Origin: Erigeron canadensis
Lineage: Eukaryota; Streptophyta; Magnoliopsida; Asterales; Asteraceae
Length of the DNA: 64,000 bases
Assembly: GCF_010389155.1 (NCBI RefSeq)
Contig: NC_057763.1
Location: 36,066,645-36,130,644 of the forward strand
Reading direction: 5' to 3'
Shown: positions 1-10,330 of the stretch, in pieces
Numbering within the stretch: the stretch's first letter is position 1
Layout: the number at the start of each line of letters is the position of its first letter
The notes under the pieces: model-generated
Seen by the model: only the letters and a program-made list of their open reading frames with translations
Told to the model about the DNA's origin: nothing
Database searches by the model: none
Made by a program: the position numbers and the translations under genes

Positions 1-516
1 TAGCAGGACAAACAGATTCATGTGTGAAACGGGTATTCCTTGCTTTGAGTAAAGTTGGCTAAGCCCGAAAGAACAATTGCCTAACTGTCTATAAATACCT
101 ACGGTACCAGAGTCCAGTATATATGGTTCAAAAAGTTTGCATGTTTTTCTTTTCCTAATTTTAACTCATAGAGATCAGAAGACTCAAATGTCATCAAGAT
201 TTCATCAAGACTCAAATTCGTGGTAACTCAAAGGTTTGGCAAGTTTGTTGGAGTTTCAACTTCAAAGTGATCAGCAAATTGAATGTGTGATATGTTATAA
301 TTGTTGGACCCGTTCTGATTATTTAAAAAGTTCTATCCAACAATGTACCTTAGAAAATTTATATTGTTGAAAAGAAAACTTCTTCCTTGCTAAAACTGGC
401 AGTCCTTTATTACCAGCGCTCGTAATTTTTGGGCACCCTTTCGGTAAATTAAATCTGTTCTATCTCTTCAAGTATATTGTGAACAAATAACATAATCTCA
501 CTAATTTCATATACAG
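1..516. other. Left-edge sequence, possibly intronic or upstream exons of the gene ending at 714
   Basis: No long reading frame is visible. The stretch leads into two short exon-like segments (517 onward and 639-714) after plausible polypyrimidine-AG acceptors, so it may be intron or earlier exon of that gene. Only bases from about 361 onward recur in the right arm. Bases 1-360 are unique in this window. Confidence 0.3.
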
Positions 517-714
517 GGAAAGCTATAGATTTGTGCACCGCTGCAACTAATTTTGTGCTTGTGGATAGACCTATATATTATACCTTATGTTGGTTACCCA
601 AGCTAACTTTTTGAAGCGATAACCTTTCTCAGATACAGGCGTACGTTGGACTCTATAAATGAAGCTTTGTCCGATTTAGCAAGAGTGAAGGATGAAGCCA
701 AGACAGTTTTTTAG
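517..714 (+). pseudogene. Last two exons of an unidentified gene, left-arm copy
   Basis: After the acceptor ATACAG at 511-516 the frame starting at 519 reads KAIDLCTAATNFVLVDR. A second acceptor (CAGATACAG, 630-638) precedes a 76-nt exon at 639-714 reading RTLDSINEALSDLARVKDEA and ending KTVF with a TAG stop at 712-714. Composition is protein-like, and the same two segments occur on the minus strand in the right arm (18436-18511 and near 18596-18644) with the coding sense preserved. The donor between the two exons is not resolved, and I do not recognise the protein. It may be the true 3' end of a gene starting left of the window, or a fragment carried with the repeat. Confidence 0.4.
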
Positions 715-930
715 CTTTTTCAGAAAAGGATGCAAGACACTTGAAACTTGAATTAATTAATTGTTTCCACCATTCTTTTGTTCTTATTCTTGTCCATTAA
801 ATGCTTTTGTATATTGAAGACTTGACACGACGGAAGTTTACCAAATCTGTTGAAGATATATGCAAAGTGAACAACGAGGAAAGCCAGGGACACTCACTCA
901 ATTACTACTCCAGTTGGTTTAAAAAGTTAA

Positions 931-1140
931 TTAGAATGAGATCTTCCAGATAACGCGTCTTAACAACTCTGGTATCTCCAACACCGGCTTTAGGTTACGT
1001 GCCTTCGTGTTTGAATTACAAAGATGATTCTTGATATTATTTACTATACGGTATAGTCTATACCATTTATGCCACACACAAAAGACCAATAAGAATACAG
1101 AGAATTTGGAATTGGAGAAAAAGAAATTTATCAAAATCAC
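931..1140 (-). other. Small conserved open frame, 69 codons, unknown
   Basis: A 69-codon frame starting MILINFFFSNSKFSVFL is kept with only a few amino-acid changes in the right arm (18009-18218, plus). It is rich in F, V, N and K, as expected of AT-rich noncoding DNA. Its conservation is fully explained by the overall similarity of the arms. I doubt that it is a gene. Confidence 0.15.
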
Positions 1141-1156
1141 ATAGTATGTATATTTT

Positions 1157-2700
1157 CACTAATACAACAACAACAAGAAGAACAACTGTACCCAATCCCT
1201 GCGCGGGGTATGAGGAAGGTGAGCTGTAGACAGTCTTACCTCTAACCAAAGGTAGAGAGACTGCTTCCATAAGGACCTCCGGCCAGGAAGATGTAAAAGC
1301 CGTAAAATGGTAAAGTGTTTATACCTGTCTGTCGAGAACATGATAAGGACGATATACCTGTCAGCTGGGTCCGCCGGGTATGCCACCTTACGAGTAGGGA
1401 AGGGTAGCAAACGTACGGCAACAGAACCTTAGCACATTACATAAACCAAAGCAATCATAGTACGCAAATAACAACATAAAATGTAGGAGCATAATAAACA
1501 AAGCCTACTTATACATAAGAATTGACTAAAAACTAAGGGGATTAAACTATTTCTAAACAACCTACGGAGCAAAGTACCTTAGGCCGCTACGGTAAACTAA
1601 ATCTTAGTCTACACACAAAACGCTCACAAAACGACAAAGGTAACCCACACACCTAGTCCTCTAGAACTGTCTGATGAGTACACCCGACAACAAAAGAAAA
1701 AGGAAAAGTAGTAACAAGCAACCTAGATAACTAAAAGCAGAGGTTAAACAAAATACATATGATAACAACCAAATAAAGCGTAGAAAAATTTAAAAGTGTT
1801 TCAGAATAAAGCCCAAACCTACCTACATATAAGGAATTAACTAAGAAATCCTAGAGCCCGATGGATCGAAGGAAAAATAACGGGTGGTGCGCAACCTATG
1901 AAACACACTAATTTAGCCGCTTAGCTAGATTAATCATAGTCCTCTCCCAAGCTCCCAAAACCCCTAAAACTAGTCCTAGTCCTCTAATAAACCCTCATTG
2001 GTCATGTCCTCCAACAAGCAGAGCATTTTGGGGCAGCCAAGAGTGACCTCCCCCCTCGATTTTGGCCTCCCTCTACTCAGGCCAAAACCACTACGGAGGT
2101 TACTGAGAACCAAAGTCTACGAAAAAAAAGTCTACAAAAACCTTTTCCCATATGCCTTACACTCACTGACCACGTCTTCCATCAGGAAACTCCATCGTAA
2201 CCTTCGGTATTCTGTCCTTCCACCTCCGTCGACCTACCTCTCCTCCTGTCAGGTCAAAGCTTTCTTTGACAACGAGTCACCAAAGTTGGGCCTACTTCAC
2301 CTGGTCAAACCAACACAAACCACCTTAGGCAAGACAATATGGGAAAAGGATGTCGATCAAAGTCCCGCAAAAGACAAACCCTACCCTAATCCTCTACTCT
2401 AATCCTAGTTCTCCAGGTCGTCCAATCCGACGTCAAGTCCTCCGACAAACCAAGTTCTATTAGGTCCTTCGCTAATCGGTCCTCCCACCTCATCTTAGGC
2501 CTTCCTCTTTTTCGTGTGCCTTCGACGTGAATAGACTCCGCTCTCCTTTGTGATGTTGTTCAATCCCTTCTCCTAACATGGTCAAACCATCTCAAGCGCC
2601 CTTCTCTTAGCTTGTTAATGATGGTCCCTACTTCAAGTTCGGCTCTAAAAACTCCTGTGGGGATCCTGTCTGATATGGTCTTCCCGCAAGACCACCTTAT
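1157..2700 (-). mobile_element. 5'-truncated RTE-type LINE insertion
   Basis: On the minus strand the element ends in GTT-rich trinucleotide repeats (plus-strand AAC repeats at 1164-1187). These are preceded by the conserved plant RTE tail, seen on the plus strand as ACCCAATCCCTGCGCGGGG and then GTAGACAGTCTTACCTCT (about 1190-1260). Near 2584-2616 the minus strand encodes a decayed LRWF.HVRRR segment, typical of the C-terminal region of plant RTE reverse transcriptases. The upstream part of RT and the endonuclease are missing, so it is 5'-truncated. The right arm lacks this insertion, which postdates separation of the arms. No clean target duplication was identified. Confidence 0.75.
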
Positions 2701-3544
2701 TGGTATATTAACTCGGTATTCAAAATATTAACTCAAATATCCCCTGACTTATTGGTATATTACATATCAACCCAAACTAAAAAATAAAACTAGTATAATG
2801 TAACACCCACTATTCCCATTTATTTACAAGTAAAGACGACGTGTACATTATTAGTATCGGTTACAGGTTCCATATGGTATACCGTTCAATTATGAGGTGA
2901 TTAATAAAAATGATTATATTTCGCTAGTGAATAATGTACCATTTATCTTTATTTTTTTGACATTTTTTTTTCCGAGTTTAAAATTAAAACTATCGAAAAA
3001 TTCTTTATTAACCACTTAACAAATGTGAAAAGTGGGGCTTAAAATCAAACTCATGTGATTTTTTCAAAAGTCAAAAACCTTACCGTTATACTACCAACTT
3101 CATATGGCTTATAGTTTTATAAATAATACTTTAAAAGTTTTCAAAGTTAAAACTTTTATTCGATGATTTGATTTTTGAGAATTAGTTTATTAAATTAACA
3201 TTGTTTGTTTGTGTGTAAATTTCCCATATATTGAACGTAAACCGGAAGCTAATTAATAAAAGCATCTATACGAGTAATTTTTATGAATATCTGAATATTA
3301 AAGAATTAATGAAGATGGCTGTTCAAAAATAAAAATAAAAATGAGGATGAGCACCCGACGGCCTAGAATCATTGACTTCAACTTTTAGCCCATGATAACA
3401 AGTCTAATATCTTAGCACTGAGCTAGCATGCCAAATCGAACGGGATGTGCTGTTCTAAAAAATAGAAAGAGTTACTATATGATATCTAAATTCTACTTTA
3501 TATAAAATTCTAATTAAATTAGACAGTACTAATTGAACCAAAAG
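2701..3544. other. Arm sequence without recognisable gene
   Basis: AT-rich DNA present in both arms (right-arm partner about 16490-17290). No coding signal or repeat structure stands out beyond homopolymer runs. Confidence 0.5.
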
Positions 3545-4678
3545 TGACGCAGCGAGAAAAAAGGATAAATAATTGAACCTGTTGTTTTTAAGAATATCCA
3601 GGAACAACCCTTCTAGACTATCGTTGATTCAAGAAAAAATACCGATAGTCAGGGGAAATTCACACACTCTAACATGCACACTCGTGTATAGGGAGGAAAA
3701 TATGAAATTTCATATATCAAAAAAACTCAAAAATTGATTTTACAAAACATCTAGCACCCTATTTATATTAATCCTAACACCATTAAAATAGGAAATAAAT
3801 CAATATATAATTATTTTAATAAAATAAAAAGATAACTTACAAAAATAAAAGATCACGCTACGCATCATTCTCTCCCTCTTCGAAAAACTCGTCCTCGAGT
3901 TTGACTCGAAACCACCGGGATCAAACGGAAGCATATCATTAATACTATCAATCTTAGACTTTTCACCTCGAGAAATCTTTTTTTGAACACCAGGAACAAA
4001 ATTAAATAACTGCAGCAACTTCGAAAATTCATAACTCCTTGTAGAAAATTCCAATTGAAAATCCGAACGGTCAGATCGTGCTTCAATGAGTCTTGAACAA
4101 CATATCCAACGATGAAGGAATCCGTGCCGGCTGTTTTTCTGCAACTGCGCAGATGTGGACGAACATAGACGGATTTTTGGTTATTTTTCGAATTGGCATG
4201 TAATCTTCATCATCGATCTTCTGACCATATGAACCATCATTAGATCTGAACCAAAGATACCATTCATCATCCTTGTATTCATCATACACGGGTTGTGAAT
4301 CATAGATTAAATAGTCACAACGAGACATTATGATCAGGAATTTTGGCTCTGATTACCAAATTGATGCAACAAGAAAAAATGATAAATAATTGGACCAGTT
4401 GATTATAAGAATATCCAGGAACAACCCTTCAAAACTATCATTGATTCAAGAAAGAATACCGATAATCAGAGGAAATTCACACACACTAACACACACACTC
4501 GTGTATAGGGAATTTATATCAAAAAAACTCAAAAGTTGATTTTACAAAACATCTAGCACCCTATTTATATTAATCCTAACACCATTAAAATAGGAAATAA
4601 ATCAATATATAATTATTCTAATAAATTAAAAAGATAACTTAATAAAACCATAAAAATAAAAGATCACGTTACACATCA
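3545..4678 (-). mobile_element. Full-length TRIM-like LTR element
   Basis: Two direct repeats of about 320 bp (3545-3867 and 4362-4678) with TG...CA ends enclose about 494 bp. The minus-strand primer-binding site is just inside the right LTR. The plus strand reads TTGGCTCTGATTACCAA (4344-4360), the complement of an initiator-Met-tRNA site with one extra base. A purine-rich tract (GAAGAGGGAGAGA on the minus strand) abuts the left LTR. A perfect 5-bp target duplication AAAAG lies at 3540-3544 and 4679-4683. The total of 1.13 kb and lack of gag-pol fit a terminal-repeat retrotransposon in miniature. The same insertion site in the right arm holds a solo LTR. Confidence 0.9.
3868..4328 (-). pseudogene. 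Coding-like internal region of the TRIM, not gag or pol
   Basis: The internal region encodes, from 4328 downward, an 81-codon frame starting MSRCDYLIYDSQPVYDEY. It is acidic and rich in aromatics (…KDDEWYLWFRSNDGSYG…). A second frame (4144-3868) contains FSTRSYEFSKLLQLFNFVPG followed by a basic serine-rich tail. Neither resembles gag, protease or RT motifs. Together they look like one reading frame interrupted by a frameshift near 4100, possibly host coding sequence picked up by the element. I cannot name the source gene. Confidence 0.35.
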
Positions 4679-4735
4679 AAAAGTTAACATTTAGCCGGTT
4701 CAAAGGTCACCTAAACCCATGTTAATACGATGAAG

Positions 4736-4765
4736 CCCGTGTATTAACACGGGACATAATCTAGT
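4736..4765 (+). mobile_element. Helitron-like 3' terminus, left-arm copy
   Basis: The palindrome CCCGTGTATTAACACGGG (4736-4753) is followed seven bases later by CTAG (4761-4764) and a T. This is the plant Helitron 3' signature: a hairpin, then CTRR, inserted before T. The right arm has the mirror copy at 14580-14606. I could not find a 5' TC end, so the extent is unknown. If real, the Helitron would include the TRIM and perhaps the exon fragments farther left. Confidence 0.5.
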
Positions 4766-5377
4766 AAAAAATAGAAAAAAAGGTTTTGATATTCGAGATA
4801 TTGAGTTGGGTTTGGGCCTTGGGGTGATAGTCTAATAGAACTCGAGTTTACTTATCAATTATCATACCTTATTACCTTGGGCCCAAAACTCTACCAAAAA
4901 CCCCTAATCCTCATTTTCATTCAATCATTTCACATCTATCCCTCTCTCAACCGGACCTCCTTGGCGATTCGCAGATACACTCCATCAACTACTCCTAATC
5001 TTTATTAATATTCCTTTTATCTTAAATTAGTTTGGTATATGGTATTATTTAATCCTTGAAACAATTATATAATCTTCTTGTTTTGTTTTTCACCTATCCA
5101 TATAAATCATAACTGGAATCTTGATAATACCCAAATTAGGTTACATAACATACAGATTAAACATTGTCTCATCTTAATAAAAGAGTTTAAAACGATGGTA
5201 TATTGTTAATTAATACTTGTAGATCCAAGATTGGAAAGTGTAAACAGTTTTAAATTGTTTGATTTTAGGTGTAGCCAGCAGCAACTATTATTATTGTGAC
5301 CTGAAGTTGCTATTTTTATTTTTTTATTTTATTTTTTTTGTTAAGTTAGAAAAAAAAACTTTTGGGATAACCAAGCC

Positions 5378-5432
<55 letters not shown>

Positions 5433-5642
5433 AATTTGATTATAGTTTTGTATAGATCAGATATATCCGTTTTATTGATTTAGTTTTAGTTAGAGGATCG
5501 AAGAAGGCTTGAAAAAAAATACACTTAAGAATTGTATAATACTGTTAGAGGATTGAAGAAGGCTTGTAAATAGAGTTGTAAGCCCCGAAAATGGGGAACA
5601 TTTCTGTCTGTGTCACTGTGTTGAGTTGTTTTTTTGTAGCAG
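4766..5642. promoter_or_regulatory. Upstream region of the left small gene, with a TA microsatellite
   Basis: This is the shared upstream sequence of both convergent small genes (right-arm partner 13783-14579). It includes a C/T-rich leader-like stretch near 4910-4990 and an acceptor-like TTTTTTTGTAGCAG directly before the ATG at 5643, which suggests an untranslated first exon and a leader intron. A TA repeat of about 45 bp (5382-5428) is present here. The right-arm partner has no TA tract there and carries a short ATA repeat nearby at about 14037-14052. No TATA box could be assigned with confidence. Confidence 0.4.
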
Positions 5643-6587
5643 ATGGATTTAAAGAGGACGCTACCCCTTCTTCGTCTTGCTAACTCCCGTAACTTGTACA
5701 CACTCTCTCTCTCTCTCTCGTTTCTTATTTTACTATTGTTCATTTTTATAAACATAAAGTATGTAGCAACGTTAGACCAAAACATAAAGTCTCATTACCG
5801 TGCGGGTATTAAGCTAGTACTTGATTACACACACATATAACACTTTTAGCTTGATTGCTTACATCTTGCTTCAAAGTTATAAAGAGACCCGCAAAAATGA
5901 ATTTTGACTTTTATTAGGCTCTCGTACATACACATGAGCATAAATATGAGAACTTATGAAAGTCAGGGGTTAAACCATGGTTTTCGAAGCTATCCTCATG
6001 ATACAACCCCGGTGACTCAAACAAAAACACATTTACAGTTGTATTATCTTACTTTTTATTAGCAAGTTAAAAATTTGAATTATTTGTAACTGTAAGGATG
6101 GAAATGTTTTAGGTTCTTCGTGTTATCTAAACATGAATTATTAGTTATCTTTATTTCTAACATCATCTGTTCAAATTCTATAATCTGACATCAACTAGGT
6201 AGCCACTTGACTTTTAGCAATCTTTCTAATCCTTGTAACGAAACATGCCCTTTTTTCAATCACTCTTGTTAAACCAACATAACGACTTACTTTTTACGGC
6301 TCCATATAATGTGCAGCAACACTTTGGCTAAGGGTGGAGATGTAAAAGTCTACAAGGTCCATCTTTTCCCTGATATGTCCATGCATCGAAGTAGATTTGA
6401 AAAAAATGAAAAGTGGTTCAACGCTCTTTTGGTGCTTTGTAATATTGATCCCTCAACAGTGATTAGGCATCCAAACAACGACGAGGGTATGTGGTTTCAG
6501 GCCCCTCTGGGTGAATCTCAATTGAAACAACTACGAAAATTAGCGGGATGCAAATCTGCAAAAGAAATACCCGAGGGCCCTCATTAA
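5643..6587 (+). CDS. Small two-exon gene, left copy (unknown function)
   Basis: Exon 1 starts at the ATG at 5643 and reads MDLKRTLPLLRLANSRN. It is basic and leucine-rich with no early acidic run, so a mitochondrial presequence is possible. The best donor consistent in phase is at 5695/5696. Exon 2 follows the acceptor TGTGCAG (6310-6316) and runs 6317-6587 (271 nt) to TAA, containing YKVHLFPDMS, KWFNALLVLCNID, WFQAPLGE and KLAGCKSAKEI. The predicted protein is about 107 residues. The paralogue on the minus strand (13782-12320) has the same exon lengths and phase. Aligned without gaps, exon 2 is about 37% identical (WFNA, CxIDxS, NDExM, APxG, KLxxCxSA kept). I do not recognise the family. Exon 1 joining exon 2 is inferred, and an extra exon between them is possible. 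Confidence 0.55.
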
Positions 6588-6855
6588 GAGTTTTCGTAAG
6601 ACTTGTAATCCTACTTTAACCTGTATCTTTGAGCAAAACTTTAGGAATGTCTTACTTCATTAGAATTGAGAACTTATCATGATTCGCTCTTTGTGATGTA
6701 ATGCTATTTGGAATAGCTTTAGATTATTAAAAGATTGTGATCGTACCTGATTGTTAATAATGAGTGATAGTGTTTGGATATGCGTTTTTAGGTGATTATT
6801 TAATTATTGTAAATCCATTTACATATATTATCATAGAAGTGATAAGTGATACTAG
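6588..6855. other. 3' flank of the left small gene
   Basis: AT-rich sequence after the stop codon. No polyadenylation signal can be singled out among many AATAAA-like words. Confidence 0.3.
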
Positions 6856-6947
6856 CATGGAAGCTGGCAGCAGGGAACTCTTATGGCAAGGACCCCATAA
6901 ATCCAACTGGAGCAAGGAGATACCGTTCGGCTTATGCCCCGTGGTAA
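6856..6947 (+). pseudogene. Coding-like terminal exon, unknown
   Basis: After an AG at 6854-6855 one frame reads WKLAAGNSYGKDPINPTGAR and then RYRSAYAPW before a TAA at 6945-6947. The amino-acid composition is clearly protein-like for such AT-rich surroundings. It has no start codon and no identifiable partner exon. It may be the terminal exon of another gene, an alternative 3' exon of the preceding gene, or a fragment. Confidence 0.25.
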
Positions 6948-7017
6948 AGCCGCTAACAAAAAAAAAAACCCATAAAGAACCAAAACAACCATAAAAAAAA
7001 AACAAAACGAAAAAAAG

Positions 7018-7317
7018 ATGGATCAGTTTATTGATCAAATGTTAAAAAAAATGAGTTCAGATTGTCTTCTTATGGAGGGATAGTTAGAATCAGTGTGTGC
7101 CTTCAAACCTTGTGAGGTGATCAAACAATCGCTTTGTTTACGATTATGTGAGAATAAAAATGAGGTATTCGCTAAGTTATACGAAAATGTCATGTAGGCC
7201 AAGTGTTGAAGGACTAGACGTAATTTGACACATTAAATGCTCGAATTAGGCATCGAAAGCAGGCAGGGATAGAAGCATTACAATCGTATCATGTGGAGTT
7301 ACAGTTTGGGGTCTAAA
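7018..7317 (+). pseudogene. Decayed coding sequence, unknown
   Basis: Starting at an ATG at 7018 the frame reads MDQFIDQMLKKMSSDCLLME. A TAG follows, then LESVCAFKPCEVIKQSLCLR and ENKNEVFAKLYENVM, then a second TAG. After a frame change comes DTLNARIRHRKQAGIEALQS and QFGV with a stop. Coding character over about 95 codons, with two stops and a frameshift, suggests a pseudogene. It may be an intronless copy. The parent gene is not recognised. Confidence 0.3.
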
Positions 7318-7514
7318 ACAGAAACACCAGCCACTTTATGCAACTCGTTTTTGACACCCTTAGTTCCAACTTGTACCATAATATGGTTAGCATTCCTATA
7401 CAAATAAATTCAAAAAAGAGAAATTTAATAGTGACCAGAAACAACCTGATCTTGAAATTGAAGATGTTAAGGAACCTACTAAACGAATGATATTATATAT
7501 ATGTGCGTGTACCT

Positions 7515-7725
7515 CTACACGCCCTTCCATTGTACATCTTGCTCAAATTTGATGCTAATGCATCAAAAGCGGTATCCATTTCGGAGATGGCATCTGATCT
7601 TATGGTCGGCCCAATGTTCGCCAGACAAATGATGGTCGTGGTAGTCTTGTCAAGTTCTTTTCCAGCTTCGCCAACAAATTTGTTAACATAGTCTTTGTAT
7701 TTTGGAAGCAGTCTCTCTACGTGGT
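7515..7725 (-). pseudogene. Open exon-like segment on the minus strand, unknown
   Basis: The minus strand is open for about 70 codons and contains VERLLPKYKDYVNKFVGEAG, then KELDKTTTTIICLANIGPTI and AFDALASNLSKMYNGRA. There is no ATG start, so it would be an internal exon. Candidate GT donors lie at the lower end near 7515. A possible upstream exon near 7850-7900 (minus) reads RMKELQHSISSAVKEVDWDL. Lysine, glutamate and leucine spacing suggests a helical protein. Function unknown. Confidence 0.35.
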
Positions 7726-8116
7726 GACAGTGTTCACCTCTTGCATAGAGAGTCGAAGACGATATTAAGTTTCATAACCTATGAAAGACGATGTTGGATA
7801 TTATTTTACATTAATTATTGGTTTAAAAATACAAGTCCCAATCAACCTCTTTAACGGCGGAGCTGATAGAGTGTTGTAGCTCTTTCATCCGTTCGAAAAG
7901 TTCTATTGAAAATCATATAATTATGTAGTTAAGTCTTTGTTTTTATATAACAAAACTAGGTGGTTCCACTGCACGTTGCCGTAGATACCCGTTTTACTTT
8001 TAAAAACAATACGACACCACACCATCATGTTCATGTTTACTTCTAAATATAAAAACATTATCCAAATTTGTAATTAAAAAACATGCATCATGCATGTATT
8101 TATATTAATTAATTAA

Positions 8117-8643
8117 TGACGCAGACGGAAATTTAAGATAACTAATTGATTCCGTTGATTCAAATAATACTCGGAAAACAATTCTTCAAATTATCGTTGA
8201 CTCGGATTAAATACCGATAATCTGGATTCTCACACTAGACACACATTGTGAATAGGGGAAAAATGAATTTTTGATTTATCATAAACTGATCATTTCCCCA
8301 TGTCCAGATACATATAAATAAAGCTACAAAATTCGAATGGGCCCTAAAATACAAGTGGGCCGAAAGTTATAACCAAAAGAAAGTCCAAAAAAACCGAAAA
8401 AACATACAAAATGGTCCAAAACTCATAGAAAAAGGCCATTTCGGGGCTTGAAGGTCAACCAAACCGCCTTTTGCTGTTTGCAACTTGATGCGTCTCGTTT
8501 CTGCGGTCGTTTTGACTGGTCACACGCCCAAAACAGAGCCTTGTAGCAAAAGTTATGCCTATTTTTGTGGTGGCCTCTTTTTGTCTTGATTTTCTAAAAA
8601 TAAAAGGGCCTGGTCTTCAATGGTTGGGCTTGGGCCTGCATCA
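8117..8643 (-). mobile_element. Solo LTR related to the TRIM, with 5-bp target duplication
   Basis: A 527-bp segment with TG...CA ends (TGACGCAG ... GCATCA on the plus strand) is flanked by ATTAA at 8112-8116 and 8644-8648. Its first 150 bases resemble the TRIM LTR at 3545-3700 in order of motifs (TGACGCAG, ATAATTG/AACTAATTG, ATCGTTGA, ATACCGATA, CACACT, GTGTATAGGG/GTGAATAGGGG). It is therefore a solo LTR of a related but longer-LTR family. No internal sequence is present. Confidence 0.8.
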
Positions 8644-8819
8644 ATTAATTAATTAATTAAATATATATGAGAATAGAGATTATATGGTTGTTAGATAACT
8701 AAACTTGGATATATAACCACTTACATCTTATTATTGTAATTAATAAAAAAACATGGAACCTATGTGAGGACTTATTTTTAGGTATTATAAAAACTATATT
8801 CATTTTTTACAATAATTTA

Positions 8820-10330
8820 TCAATATGCTAAAATAGAATTAAGGGGTTCTTGAGAACATATGTGACATAATCCTTCATCAACAAATGTATTTTCTTGACT
8901 CCAAAGATTTTCAAAGAGAAATATTTTCTGAATGTAAATCTCACAACCCAAGCCCACCGAGTCAATCAGAGCAATGACACGATCCCAATATACCCACGGA
9001 ATCTTCATGCTCGTAGCAGAACCCCCCAAAAGAAAAGTCACCGAATCGATTCAAGTTTCGAAGGACACTCACCGGGGCCTTATATAGTGAGAAGAAGTAA
9101 GAAGGGAGGCTGTTAAGTACCGATCAAATAAGGGTAAGACGACCACCAATTGAGAGTGTCGAGCCTTTCCATAAGGCAAGTCGGTTTTCGAAAGTTTTTA
9201 TGACAGGAGCCTAGTTCTTTATGTGGTTCATAGGAGGGGGGACCCCTCTATGACAACTAAATTCCTAGGTTGGGCACCCATCAATAAGAACCGAAGGTCA
9301 GGAGGATAAGAGAATACCCTTGATCCAACATAACCACCATGATGGAAAGCCCATTTGTTCCATAATTGAAATTAAGAAATCCCAATTGATGGACTCAAAG
9401 GCTTTTTTGATGTCAATTTTAAGAAAATAAGCATCTTGCTTATTCTTCTTCAGCCAATTAATTATCTCATTAAACATTAAAGAACCATTTTAGGATATTT
9501 CTCTCAGAAAGGGAATTAGTCGATTGTGAATGAGAGATTAACTTGGCAATCTTCTTCTTGAGTCGGTTTGCTAGTACTTTTGAGATAACCTTCTTAATAC
9601 AACCAAGGTGATAGGGCGGAAGTCGTTTAGAGATTGAACCAATGCCTTCTTGGGGATGAGAGTGATAAAAGTGGATCACAGCCTTGGCTTATAGTACCAT
9701 TGGCATGAAAATCCATCATTATGGCCAAAAAATCGAATTTCAAATGCTCCCACAATCTTTTTATGAAACCTAGATTGAAATCATTTGGGCCAGGGGCCTT
9801 ATCTTCACCACAATTCCATACTGCTTGCTGCATTTCATTCAAAGTGAACGGTGTCACCAAGGATTCAGAATCTTCTAGGTGAGTGTTTTAAGTCCAGAAC
9901 AGTGAAGTTTGGGCCTGGAATTAATGGACTCGGTGAACTTCGACTTGAAAAAATCATATGCAGCTTCTTTAATAGATCGACATGCCATTGACCATCAATA
10001 TTCAGCCCAACAATTCGGTTTTTGGATGATCTACTCTTGATATAAATGTGAAAGAAAGAAGAGTTCTCATCCAAGCTTTTGATCCATTTGGCTCTCGATT
10101 TTTGATGGAGGTCTTGAGTTTTGGCGTGTTCTAATTTAAGTAACTGCACCTTAGTCTCAATCCATAAAGCTAGCTCGTCATGAGAATAGTCTCTATGATC
10201 AATAATGGAATCGAGATCACTGAGTTTTTCTTGAAGTCGAGCAGTTTCTTGGTTTGCTGTGGAAGTTGTTTCACGAATCCAGTTTTTTAGTTCAATTTTC
10301 AATTTCTTGAACTTGGCATTATGAAGGCAT
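8820..10330 (-). mobile_element. L1-type LINE fragment
   Basis: Minus-strand fragments follow plant L1 ORF2 in order. The linker after the endonuclease lies at 10302-9865 (…SRAKWIKSLDENSSFFH…). Next come RT segments at 9860-9627 (MQQAVWNCGEDKAPGPNDF) and 9679-9470 (…KVISKVLANRLKKKIAKLIS…). An RT core segment without ATG lies at about 9470-9250 and reads DAYFLKIDIKKAFESINW. A later part at 9041-8820 contains KIPWVYWDRV. The RT active-site block is missing, so there is an internal deletion around 9060-9240. It is 5'-truncated and frameshifted, with no poly-A tail seen at the 3' side. Confidence 0.8.

Larger units (their letters stand above)
361..5800 (+). repeat. Left arm of a large inverted repeat
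   Basis: Read in reverse complement, this arm matches 13650-18810 over most of its length with mostly scattered substitutions. Anchors I compared directly include 361-450 against 18715-18810, 640-714 against 18436-18511, 931-1155 against 17985-18218, 2880-3540 against 16490-17130, 4690-4765 against 14578-14655 and 5580-5695 against 13730-13920. The left arm alone contains an RTE LINE (1157-2700) and a full-length TRIM (3545-4678). The matching site on the right holds only one LTR. Identity looks like the low to mid 90s by eye. The outer limit is sharp near 361. The inner limit fades between about 5700 and 5800. Confidence 0.9.

Noticed and set aside
1190..1430. Separate SINE (Au-like) at the LINE tail
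   Set aside because: The conserved tail is shared between RTE LINEs and Au-type SINEs, but the sequence continues into RTE coding remnants, so one LINE explains it.
1998..2402. 134-codon plus-strand frame as a gene
   Set aside because: It lies antisense within the RTE LINE remnant and has a composition typical of a reverse-strand shadow.
5259..5483. 74-codon frame with IYIYIY run
   Set aside because: Produced by a TA microsatellite.
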